Shown here in pieces: positions 32,836 to 43,333 of a stretch of DNA of 64,000 nucleotides (position 1 is its first letter; each line of letters starts with the position of its first letter). The position numbers and the translations under genes are program-made. Below the pieces are notes generated by a model. The model had not been told where the DNA came from and ran no database searches. It saw nothing but the letters and a program-made list of their open reading frames with translations. Source of the stretch: Haemonchus contortus (lineage: Eukaryota > Nematoda > Chromadorea > Rhabditida > Trichostrongylidae). The DNA is taken from positions 32,421,968-32,485,967 of the forward strand of contig LS997563.1 of assembly GCA_000469685.2 (NCBI GenBank). Reading direction: 5' to 3'.

Positions 32836-34942
32836 ATAGTCCTCCAATGCCTCTTTCGACGTCAATCTCGTACGACTCACGTCTCCTCATTCTTAGTACT
32901 TTGAAAAAGCCTTATAGTCCTCAAAATCGGCTAATCCTCGCCCCTACTTCCGCTATTTCACTTGAACTAGGCGTCTCAAAACTATCGTGAACTGCATATT
33001 CGAATAGCCCCATTGAAAAGCTGCATAGTTGAGGATTCTCTAGCCTTCGGAAAATGAAATGAGGGGGTCTTGAGGATACTAGAAGATAAAAAATGTTCTG
33101 GTTTTGTTGCGGTACCCAAGTGGAGCTGAGTCATAGTTACGCAATTCCCAGCATCGGAAAAGGATTTGCGGAGGAACCAGCAAATTGGTTATGAAATATG
33201 CACTTCGATTGTGCAGCAGCTCTGCAAGTTACTTTCATATTCTTTCAACCACTTCTTGATTGCCAAGCCATCACTAAGAGCCACGCTTGATAAAAACAGC
33301 AACAACAAAGGGCTTTCTGTTCCAGGTTCTGGTTGCTCCTGGAAACCTTTCACAGCTGAAACATTGATGCAGACCAGAAGGAAGGGCTGAGAGGAGAAAG
33401 AGGAGCGGATGTATGGGAAACGAAAATATGTGCACACGAATGATTGAAATTTCAAGTTTACTATTGATGTCTCCAACTTCGAAACTGACTGGATCGCTTG
33501 AACAGTTTTTAGGGGAAACAACGCGGTCTTAGGAGACCGTAACGATCAGTATAGAGACTGTTCGGCTTCTATATGTTCCAGCCTAGTAATTACCATTCAG
33601 TCATTACTTAATTAGAAGTTCCTTGGTATACATTTAGAAATTCCAACTTATGAAACCATTACAGTAATTAGCAGAAACTGGTGGTCACGTATGTACTTTG
33701 TATGGTACTGAAACAACCGCCGTTCGAGTTCTTGCCAGATATCCTTGAAACGACATCCCTTTTTCAACGGGTTGTTTTTCTTCCTTTCCTTCTTTGCATG
33801 CCATTGTTCATGTAGTCTTTTTTTTGTTCATTTATTCTGTGAATTTGGAATCAACTGCAGAGAAGTAGAATATAAAAAGAGCGTTTTCGGTCAAAGAAGA
33901 CATTATGGCCCTCTATGATGACGAAATTTCAAAGTTGCGGAGGGCAGTTGTGTCAACATCGTCTGGGGTGTCCATGTCCGGCGGTCTGTTTTCCATGCAG
34001 AATCGTGATGAGATCTGTCTCCATCTGTCTTCGTCTTGTCAAACTCACTTTATGCGAATTGCTGAGGTAGACCGCGGTTTAAAGCAAGCATCTTCAACTG
34101 TTGCCATGCAAGGATCCTGTCTGTCACCATTTGAATATCCTTCATCTCTTCTATTACAGTCTGCTTTTCGATTCTGTAGTGAGGAGTTTGAAAAACAAAT
34201 GCCGTGGATAATGGTAACGGTACAGCTCAGTCGACACGGTGCCATTCATGGCAATCTATGATTGCGTACTAACAGCGAATGCAAGTATTCAGCACACCAT
34301 TCGCATAACATACTCATCGGCTGTACCAGGATCTGGATGGTCGGTAGGCATGTTGGTTCATGATAGCACAGTCCTACAGTGGGTTACTATACGTAACACT
34401 GTCTGCTTGCCATAAGGGCGTTTAATTTATTTCGACACGTTCACTAGCAACGAATTTCCTGAAATGCATCTATGAATTTTTCTACTCAAGCAACGCATGC
34501 TAACACCTGCATCACATGACCTTGAACTCTTATCAGAGACGATCCTGCTGAGAGAAAAACATGGAATCTTTTGTGTACCTCACCTGGCAACATAATATGC
34601 ACGTCACTACTTCACCCAAATTAGACTTGGTTTGGTTTTCAGAAATCACGTATCTGGAGTGGAGCATATCAGGGTAAAGGATCCTATGAAATACGTCACC
34701 ACCAAAAACCTTTACGTTCGAAATTTCACTTGTATTCAATTATAGGAACTAACACATCAGAGATGGTGTAGGATGGAAACCAGCCCGCGCGATGTTTGAT
34801 GTATTAAATTGAAATGATTCTCTCCGCAATTGAATGCTTTGAGGCTGCTTTGCGAATATTCTACTCGGCTCGATCTATTCATTGCACTTCCCCCACAGGG
34901 TCTATGGAACTTTTTGCGGACTGACAGATAGAACGACATGTA

Positions 34943-35822
34943 CGTAGGTTGCCTTTTATATTTCGGGATTTGAGAACAGGAACAACTATTTATTGAAAAT
35001 CGCTCGACTGCCTTTCAAAATTCTCCACATTAAGATCTATACACTTTTGTATGGGCTCGAACCAATTTTCGAAGCTCTTTTGCCACTCTGATTACGGTAA
35101 CTCTAAAACAGGATTCTGAACGCATCAACGGCTTCTTCAGGTGTCGAAAAACGTTGACTTCCCATTTTATTTTTTACGTACGGGATGAGAAGAAGTCACC
35201 CGGGGGCTACATGGCTTATGACCTGTCACATCGTTGTTTTGAGTGCTCAAAAATGCAGTTATTCGAGCCGATGTGTGAGAGCTCGCACTGTCGCGGTGGA
35301 GGGTTTTTTCGAACAATTTTTTTTGCAGTCAAATATTCATGCAATATTGAATGTATGCTGGTCACTTCAATGCCTAAGGTTGTCCCAATCTTACGATAGG
35401 TCACATGACGATCTTGCAGTATTAGTTTGTGCACAGCATCAACGGTTTCCGGAACGACAACTGATTTTGGACGACCTTCACGAAAAATGTCTTCGAGTGA
35501 ACTACGACCTCGGTGAACTCACTGTACCATCGATAAACACTGGCCCTGGATGGAGTTTCATTACAAAAATTGAACTAAGTTCACCCATGCATTGCTGTTG
35601 AGTTAGCCCACGTCGAAAGTTGAGGAAAATAATCGCGCGAAAATGCTCACGATTCATCTCCATAACTTGGCCTAAACAAATTATAACTTAGTGGAAACAA
35701 CACAAATCGCGCTCAAATTCCGCAACGTAACCTCAAAATAGTCAAACTTTACGATAGTGATGTCAGTTGTTGGATTGCTACAATAGTGTTCCCAAATCCC
35801 GAAACATAAAAGGCAACCCTCG
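34943..35822 (-). mobile_element. Internally deleted mariner element with intact inverted repeats
   Basis: Terminal inverted repeats of about 34 bp (left cgtaggttgccttttatatt, right its reverse complement with a few mismatches) are flanked by TA at 34941-34942 and 35823-35824. On the minus strand, 35664 down to about 35220 encodes the N-terminal helix-turn-helix region of a mariner transposase (V-T-Y-R-K-I-G-T-T-L-G and S-I-H-S-I-L-H-E), with frame breaks. About 35160-34980 encodes the C-terminus (E-N-W-F-E-P). The central catalytic segment is deleted, so the 880-bp copy cannot mobilise itself. Confidence 0.88.
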
Positions 35823-35863
35823 TATACAGAAGAGAGGGGGGGGGGTCAAATGATCAGTTTTGT

Positions 35864-36190
35864 CTACTCCACATCGAATTTTGGCCCCAATGACAGACGG
35901 TAAAGTCGTTCAAATCGGTAAAAACTTCGCCGCACAATTTGCCGCACATACCCGTATACGGATGGGGAACGAGACATTGGTGCGTCCGGAGATGCACGCG
36001 GCGAAATTCCTGGCGATTTGATCAGTGCACAAATTAAACTAGGGCAGATAAGCAGGATCAGCTGATCCTACTAATCTCCGCTACTTGAAACTTGTGCCCA
36101 AATGATAGGCACCAGAGTACATCAGATTGCCAGGATTTTCCCCGTGCGGTTTGCCGCGTACGTCTTCGGTACCCATACCCACGTACAAAT
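35864..36190. mobile_element. Palindromic fold-back element, copy b (one and a half copies)
   Basis: Arms flank an exact centre ggatcagctgatcc near 36059. The outer arms carry cgcggcgaaattcctggcga and its counterpart ccaggattttccccgtgcgg. A further half-arm (caaatcggtaaaaacttcgc) precedes it at about 35864-35955, as if two copies recombined. Confidence 0.75.
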
Positions 36191-36223
36191 AGACCCTCAA
36201 GGTTAGTGGTACGAGGGTACATA

Positions 36224-36701
36224 CAGTAGCGCTCAAAAGTCTTCGGCGAAATGCTTTAACGCTTTTTCGTTCGTAACTTTTTTCTTAGTAGACTTAATCA
36301 TGCAAAATTTGGATATGTTTAACTAGAGCATATTTCACCCTACCCAACACTGTTTGACTGCGAAGACTACAATATCCACAGATAGAGCAAGGTGTTTGGC
36401 ACTTATTCGCACCTTATGTGCGTTTATCTCTCGTTTATCATTACCGCTCGTACACTTTAGATATGACAGAAAGGAAAGAGATTCCAGAAGGACCATCATC
36501 TGGATTTTCAGTCGATTTTGAATTCATGCTCTTTGGAATATCCGGAACATGATCAAATTGCAGGTCAGTATCGGTAAATAATAGCAATACACCCACGCTC
36601 CAAATATAGAAATTTCGCTTGACTAGATCCAGTAGGAAAGAAGTTACGACTGAAAAGTACGGCTGAAGAACCATTTCACCGAAGACTTTTGAGCGTTACT
36701 G
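36224..36701. mobile_element. Tc1/mariner-type MITE, copy 2
   Basis: Starts cagtagcgctcaaaagtctt and ends with the inverted counterpart. TA flanks both sides (36222-36223, 36702-36703). Length is 478 bp, collinear with the copy at 11687-12182 and without a transposase frame. Confidence 0.85.
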
Positions 36702-36703
36702 TA

Positions 36704-39700
36704 CATATGTTCATGTTACTTATGGCAGACCGAAACTCATAGTCAGTTAACGGTGGAAGCGATAACCACTGAAGAATGCCGTCTGCTGAAAAGTTGCAAC
36801 AGTGAACAATCTGAATGCTTTGACAAGGGCTTTGATGCCTCTTAACAACCAGATCCAGCTGCCTGCAAAGATCTGAATTTCATTGACAATTTCACCTCTT
36901 CTCCTCTCCGATGTGATTGAGATGATCCAGTAACCTTGTATCTTAACAAAGCAATAGAAAAAACTGTGCCAATGTGTTCAATTGGTTTTGTATGTTGATC
37001 TGATTGGTTCACTGATATAATAAATTAAAAAACGGCAAGGCCTGGCCTCCATAACAAGAAGTACCTTTGGTCCTCTGTTCGTACGTCACAACTGTAGAAA
37101 ATAGTTTTTTCGACATTGGAAGAGAGCATTCATTGAAAGGTTTACTATCCCAAAATATGTGGGCATCGCTATCATTGACATATACGCATACAACTCAATG
37201 CTACAAAGTTTTATGGACGTGCGACACTTGTCATATGACGAAAATTTGCATAGTGAATGTCTAGCTCTTCTAACACACAGCTCGAACATGTTAGACACGA
37301 TACATACTTTACGTAAAAATTCACGCAGGCGAGGAATGTAGTGGGTAGTGTGATTCTCGTATACCTGACCTGCAATAATAAATATTTGTAGTGATCGTTT
37401 GGAACCAGTCGATTGGCTGAGAGGTAAATGTACGATCGCGATCTGCGTGTTTTTTTAGTAACTTCTGATTTGGAGGAGAATCCTATTCCCCATACTTGCT
37501 AAACCCGTCTTGTTTTCCAAATGAGCAACAAATATGTGCCCAGAGTGAGACTAACTATTCTCAGAGTTTCAACTCGCTGTATCTGAGGAGACCTCTGAAG
37601 AGCAGTACAGCTAGGGCGACTGTAAAAAAAGCTTTGGAATCTGGGGATAAAAAGCTTAAATCCGCCGAGGCGTTGAAACTCATATTACCAGTGATTTTGA
37701 TCCGATAGTTTGCTAATGCCTACCCATAATAATTTTCCTTGTTCTTAATCCATTTCTTACTGTTTTAAGAAGAAAGTTAGTGCTAAAGAAGTCATTGAAG
37801 AGCTGTAATGGTCTTTCTCAGCTGTGCTTGTTTTTTTCAATGCACTCAGCTAAGAAGATGTTTCTAGCTCCCAGAACTGGGATGTCCTTGACTCGTTCCG
37901 CTTTCCACTATGAATCTGTCATCTGAATCTTCCACTATGATTATGAACGCGCCTTGAAGGTTGTATTAAATCGATGAATGTTTAAAAAAATCTGGTAGCA
38001 TCTGCTAGGCGTGGTAGCTTGCACTATAAGGCTGGATCGCACAGTGCACTTACTCCCTTCCACAATGGTCTAAAAAAAGATGTGAAATGGGTGGGTGGGG
38101 ATTAACTCTCGCAAAAAACAAAAAACTTGAACTAAGGGCATCTTATATTAGGCGGCTACGTAAGCTAGCGTGCGCTGTGGGCTCAACCCATAAGGGACGG
38201 AGCCACACGAGCCTCTGATTTTTGTTATAGACTTTTATCATCTGAGCCTCTTTCCTGACACTTCTGAGCGGCCATCATTTTTTTTGTCCCATGGGTAGCA
38301 CTGAATTTTTTCGCTAGTTCACGAAAATTCGGACTGATCGACAAGAAGTTCAAGGAGGGTGTATGATGTGTATTAGGGAATTTTGTTCAGCTCGGCCGGA
38401 GTATTAGCATGGTATACATAGCACTTGGTTTTGAAATATGTAAATTTTCAAAACAAAACTTCTGTATACACAATATATCGGCTCGCCCGGCTGTCGCCGG
38501 GCTCCTCTCCTTCCCACGTGTAAACGGCTTCCCCGCCTGCACCACCCATCAAACTTGAACTTTCTAGGTACAAGGGAACAGGAGGGATGAATTTCTACTT
38601 AAATCCCACCCACTGGCTCACTGTGTGCTGAGTCCGGTCTAAATTTCCACTGTGCCGCCTGTACTCCTACCATGTTTGAATTTTCTAGGTTCCTGGGGAC
38701 AGGATTATGAATTTTCGCCCAAACCCCGCCCCTTGCAAGCGGAGTCCGGTTTTGCCACTCACCATAAGTGCTCCCATCGTGCCGCCTGTACTCCTACCAA
38801 ATTTGAACTTTCTAGGTTCACGGGAAACGGAGTTATGAATTTTCGTATACAAATGTAAGAAAGGATGTGAGCTTCGAGGCACACTCCGCCCATGTGGGCG
38901 GGCCCCCGCTGTCGTCATCTATGCTGAATACGCCTTCGACAATGCTTCTCCTACACCAACTTTTCCCTACTCTGTTTCTCCAAACCAAGTTATAAATGTT
39001 TTCATAAGGCATCGTATTTTTGGATAACACCCCGCTCATCGGGAGTGGGTCTCCCCAGTTGGATCTAACTTACCAATGCACACCTCTAGCCACCTTTACA
39101 CCCCACTTTTGAAGCCGTATTGTGACTGAATTTGAAATCATGGTCCCCAGTACAGCTCGTTTCGATGGACTCCACGCGGGGCTCCGCCACGTTTATATGT
39201 GGTTCATACTTATAGGGAAATGGCCCACCCAACCCACGCTTGACGCGGTCTCTCCAGGCAGATCTAAAGGAGCTAAGGAATTTCGTGACAGACACATACG
39301 ACAGACAGACAGACGAAGCGTTTTATAGTAAGTAGGATAATTATACGCCGGTATGGCTTCCATAAGTACAGACCGAGATGGAAATCGAGTCTTTCAGTGT
39401 TGCAGGAATTTCGAGGAGTCCGCGTGATTCACCACTTTGTTCACCACTTGCTGTTGAAAAATCATAAGGAGGTAATTGCTGTTTGTTCATCAGTCATCCA
39501 TTGTTTGAAGATATCTTTGTACTCTACTGGATTTGAACAAAAACAGTGTGCATCCACTGCACTGACCAACATTTCCCATTGAAAATCTCGTGACTTGTAG
39601 TCTTCGCCGGTACCTCGCCACGTGACGGAATACCGTAGTCCTCACGAAATATTGTACCTTAGTAATAATCACCCTGACCAACTGCCTCTTTAGTCTCAAG

Positions 39701-40112
39701 AAGCAGGACATCACCGAATTATCAGAACTGCGATTGGAAGAAGTTCAGCGTTGAGAAAAACGCTCAGCGTCATGAGGCATAGCTGCAAAATCGAAACAAG
39801 CAAAAAAAGTTTCAATAGAATAGAGGTCAGTTTGCCAATGGTGAAGTAGCTAGAAGTAGCCAGGAAGGATGCCAGTTACGTTTGTGATGAGAGTTCATTT
39901 CTTGCGAGGTTCGGTTAGCCAGCAATCGTCGTGATTGATTTTGTATTTCTGCGTGCCCTAATGACATACTGCCCCGTGCAAGCGAGAGTCAGGTCTAAAC
40001 TTTTGGTTTCACAAATGAGGCTCCATCTGGAATACTGCTTTACCTAATAACGTCAGCAACAGAAGCTTAAAAAATCGAGCTCTACAGGGTGCGTCATATA
40101 TATATATATATA
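36704..40112. other. Gene-free stretch with an unclassified GC-rich repeat
   Basis: No supported coding sequence. From about 38480 to 39340 there is a block with motifs recurring at about 100-150 bp spacing (ccgcctgtactcctacca, tttgaactttctaggt, gagtccggt). It ends in a cagacagacagacg run and ...gttttatagtaagtagg. Similar edge motifs occur near 47320-47420 and 49960-50040. Confidence 0.5.
38480..39340. repeat. Unclassified interspersed repeat with internal sub-repeats
   Basis: At least three internal sub-repeats share gtgccgcctgtactcctacc followed by ttctaggtt and a tatgaatttt block. The right end carries a short (acag)n run. I cannot assign it to a class from sequence alone. Confidence 0.6.
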
Positions 40113-40411
40113 AGGGCGGAGGTGGTGTAGTGGCAAGTGGCGCACCACATCACACGCACGATCAGGGGTTCGAATCCCGGATCGATGCCCGCCCAGGTCA
40201 ACCAAGCCTTCCTTCCCCTCGGGGTCGGTGAATTGGTACCAGACTCGTCTGGGAGGATAAAAGCACTGACTTGGACATCGGCTGGCCACCGCAAGTCATT
40301 GTATAGGCCACATACGCACTCATTACGCCACTACGATTCTGAATGGAAGTCGAGTGCGGGGGCGCATCCCTCAGACGGGATTGATTAACGCCAAAAACTT
40401 TATCCTTTTAA
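40113..40411 (+). mobile_element. tRNA-derived SINE, best-preserved copy
   Basis: It has an RNA polymerase III internal promoter. The A-box-like tggtgtagtgg is at 40123-40133 and a perfect B box ggttcgaatcc at 40167-40177, spaced as in a tRNA. A roughly 200-bp non-tRNA body follows (ggtaccagactcgtctggga...) and a T-rich end. Both sides abut (TA)n runs, which blurs the target duplication. Copies at 9801, 15027, 16264, 17280 and 47003 belong to the same family. It is not a functional tRNA because no acceptor stem closes. Confidence 0.8.
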
Positions 40412-40959
40412 CTTTATATATATATATTATAACAACTTTTCAGACGTCTAAAATTTTCTTATTTGGAGGGTTTCTCCGAATCTGCACCTTCCCTTATATT
40501 AATGATGTACCTCAGACTACATATCTACTTTGGTGCTCTAAATTCGTCAGATTTTAAAAACAGTGGAGCCTCGCAGACATCCACCGGCCTTTCCGTCTTT
40601 GCGTGCATTAGGTGAGCCCCTACCCGGGAGCGCTCCTTATTTCAACATTTCCCACATGACAGGCCATTGAATCGCGTTGCGTAGGCAGTTCAGCGACAGA
40701 CCTCAATACGGTCGTCGTCGACATACGACCCTTTTCCAAATACTATTGCTTGGGAAGGAGTGCGCTGCGGAACCTGCCGAAATCGAGAAAAATGACTGCT
40801 GATTTGTTTGTATGTTTTACCCCGATGAGGAAAGTCTACCCCTAGTAAATACAATTGTATCCAGATAAGATTCGAAAGTCCTACAAGCTTCTTGACGAAA
40901 AGAAGTTGGAGAGAAAAAACAAATGCTTGCCCGCCGCACGCGCTTTGGCAAACCTTTTT

Positions 40960-41588
40960 TTGAAATAAGGATTGGAATTGGAATTCAACGTGGAAGAAAT
41001 GTTGAGACCCCAACGTATACATACATTTCACATTTCGAGTTCTAAAACCGATGAGAAGAGTCAGATCGCCGCTCTTAGCCATTTTCCGTCTTCTATGATG
41101 GTTCTTGCTAGAAACTCTACCATCAGAGCAATATCGCAAATTTCGGTCGAAAAAAGCACAAAATTCAAACAAAACCCTTTAGGAAGGATCGTTCTGAACC
41201 GATGCAGTTGGAGGTCAAAGATTTCTCCATGGTACGACTTGAAAACTACGGTGCACCTGCGCACGAATGGGAAATGATTAGAGTGGAGCTTAGGAGATGT
41301 TCGCGACATTATCACAGCTCCCAATCCTCCTATGAGTTTTCCCGGACCACAGTGTGATGGGTTGCTGGATATGGTCCATACTGGAGAGGAAAGCCTGTGC
41401 TTCATAATGCACCATTGTTGCTGCTCATAAGGAAATCTGGGGTCTCTCAAGAATGTCTGCGTGCCGCCGTCGATGTGTAGATGCAGCATCTTTGAAGTGT
41501 AATTACTACAGGAGACGGTTATATAATACCACTGTGTGTTCGTTTCGTAGATGCGATGCATAGTAAATAACCCAAATGAATTCACCAT
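40960..41588 (-). pseudogene. CUB-domain-like coding region, frame-shifted or partial
   Basis: On the minus strand a 175-codon frame includes C-G-P-G-K-L-I-G-G-L-G-A-V-I-M-S and C-T-V-V-F-K-S-Y-H-G-E-I-F-D-L-Q-L-H-R-F, which fit the first strands of a CUB domain. The later strands (S-G-D-L-T-L-L-I-G-F-R-T) lie in another frame from about 41100 to 40990. A phase-compatible intron (donor gttttg, acceptor gagtttctag) would join them but would omit the middle of the domain. It is therefore either an atypical gene or a decayed one. Confidence 0.4.
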
Positions 41589-41600
41589 GTATCAATATGA
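41500..41600 (-). other. Conserved block shared with 50770-50840, upstream of the paralogous genes
   Basis: About 70 bp (ggagacggttatataatacc ... gatgcgatgcatagtaaata) recur at 50770-50840 with roughly 80% identity. On the minus strand both read L-F-T-(M/V)-H-R-I ... T-V-S-C, so it may be a duplicated exon lying upstream of genes A and B. Confidence 0.55.
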
Positions 41601-41938
41601 ACTGCGGTTTTTGTACCCCAATTCTTTTGTTACCATATTGGCGCACCCTGTATATAACATTGCAAGGACAAGTACAACAACTAAAACAACTAACAACCAT
41701 GATGAAAAATGAAAAGGGAAAGTTCGTTAACTAAACTTATTTACAAATAAAAATGTGCAAGAAACAATTTGATGGATTTCAGCCACAGATCTAATCGCGC
41801 AAAGATACGTGACTAAACTGATTAGCTCTCAGACTCAGATAGTTATGCAATCCTATTGCACGATTGTTTGAACTGTGTGGCTTTGTTCCGGAAGTCCGAT
41901 ATCTTCTCCCCGAACATTGAACTTCTCGATAATAAATA

Positions 41939-42332
41939 TGAGTCGTTCCAAACAGTCAAGTTTAATAAATATGAAAGCGAAAAAGAATTCAAAAAACAAT
42001 CAAAACCAATCAAAAAAGAAAGGCAGTCAACAAAAAATATTGCGCTCTATCGATTGGCGGGGAAGCGGTTGAGTACGGTGTTTGCAGTTTGAAGCTACTG
42101 GACAACTAAAAAAGATTCACCGCATGCGGAGAAGCGAACGTGGGTAATCGTGAAGAAGATCCATCGTCCCTGTTCCGGCTGCACAACTCGGGTGTACTGG
42201 CGGTATGTTGGATTTGAAATGCTGTTGTGCAAACTAGAATGCATCTTTCAAGTCTACACTGAACCAAAGAATCTGTGGTTTGATTGTGGAGCATGCGTCA
42301 ATCATCCCAGAGATCACTGCAAGACTGTTTGA
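41939..42332 (+). CDS. Candidate small gene: basic N-terminal frame and Cys-rich C-terminal frame
   Basis: A frame from ATG 41939 encodes a Lys/Ser/Asn-rich peptide (about 44 codons) resembling the basic first exon of genes A and B in composition only. A second frame at about 42093-42332 encodes a Cys-rich segment (P-C-S-G-C, L-L-C-K-L-E-C, F-D-C-G-A-C, D-H-C) ending in a stop. I could not connect them with a credible intron, so the model is weak. Confidence 0.3.
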
Positions 42333-42409
42333 CTAAAACAAAGCCATTTTGGAGAAGCACACTACTTTCACAAATTCGCTCGAAGCTTTTCACAGTTAAC
42401 AAACTTTAT

Positions 42410-43180
42410 TAGGCTGACGTTTCGGTGCCTTCACCTTCCTCGGGGCCTGGAAAGACAAAAGGCACTTGAGAAACCATCCGATCAAGCACTATTTCAATCT
42501 ACAAAGAAAGCTCAAAGGGCGCGGACTACTAGGAAGTCGAAAGATGGTAACTAACCTCTGGGACAGTCGACCTTTGCGGTCCACCGATCACCCTAAGCTG
42601 GTGTAGCTGCGGTTCAAATAGGGTGAGCCTCGGGTCAACTTGCTTCAGTGACCTCCAACAGGCTGATCACGTAGATCAAGATCCCTCAAAAAAGCCACAC
42701 AAGGCCGAGCGTACCGCTGACCCCTTCCCAATCAACTCCTATCGATTACTGTATAAGCCCCTGACCCCGCCTCGCTGAGAGGACCTCCCGGGGAATCGAC
42801 AGCGCAGGTCAAAAGTTGTCAACAGCAATAGAATGCTAGAGAGCAGTAGTCTATGGGCACCCATGAATAGCGTGCCAGGCTATGACATGAGGGCTAGGTA
42901 GATTCCGGGTATCCCGAAGTGAACAAGGTGCTTAGTTGTTAGAGGCGATCCCAAATGGATTACCCTGATTACATCTCAGTCCAAAATTTGGAGGGTACCC
43001 GTAGCCTCTCCACACATGTATGTATGGATTCACCTGCGAGGGTACAGGGGGTGACTATCGACCTAGCACAGCGGAAGTTCAGTCCCGTACCGCCTAGTTT
43101 TGAGCAAGTACTGGTGGCATTCGGTTCTTGTTTCCCTATCCGTGTCGTCACCAACCGGTTCGAGATCACTTCGTGAGAAA
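42410..43180. repeat. Unclassified repeat-like block upstream of gene A
   Basis: Starts with tttattaggctgacgtttcg, a motif seen at ends of some non-LTR elements, then GC-rich sequence without coherent coding. Class and boundaries are uncertain. Confidence 0.35.
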
Positions 43181-43310
43181 AACACTTCGTGAAGGAGATT
43201 TGTTGGATTGGTGAGATACAACTGTTATTTCTAGAATTTCTAACTCACGAGACGGTTGTGTGCTTTTACACTTTCGGTGTCCATCCTGCGTGGTTGCCGT
43301 GTATCGTATA

Positions 43311-43333
43311 TTTCAGATTTGATCCTGTACAAG
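43311..43333 (+). promoter_or_regulatory. Splice acceptor and 17-nt leader before gene A ATG
   Basis: tttcag at 43311-43316 is followed by a 17-nt leader directly before the ATG. Gene B has an acceptor and a leader of the same length in the same place. In nematodes this is the expected form of a spliced-leader trans-splice site; an ordinary upstream intron is the alternative. Confidence 0.6.

Noticed and set aside
33905..34261. Plus-strand open frame of 118 codons with an ATG
   Set aside because: Composition is plausible but no family was recognised and no neighbouring exon or regulatory signal was seen.
40113..40190. Possible functional tRNA gene with good A and B boxes
   Set aside because: The ends do not pair into an acceptor stem and the unit continues into a SINE body repeated elsewhere in the window.
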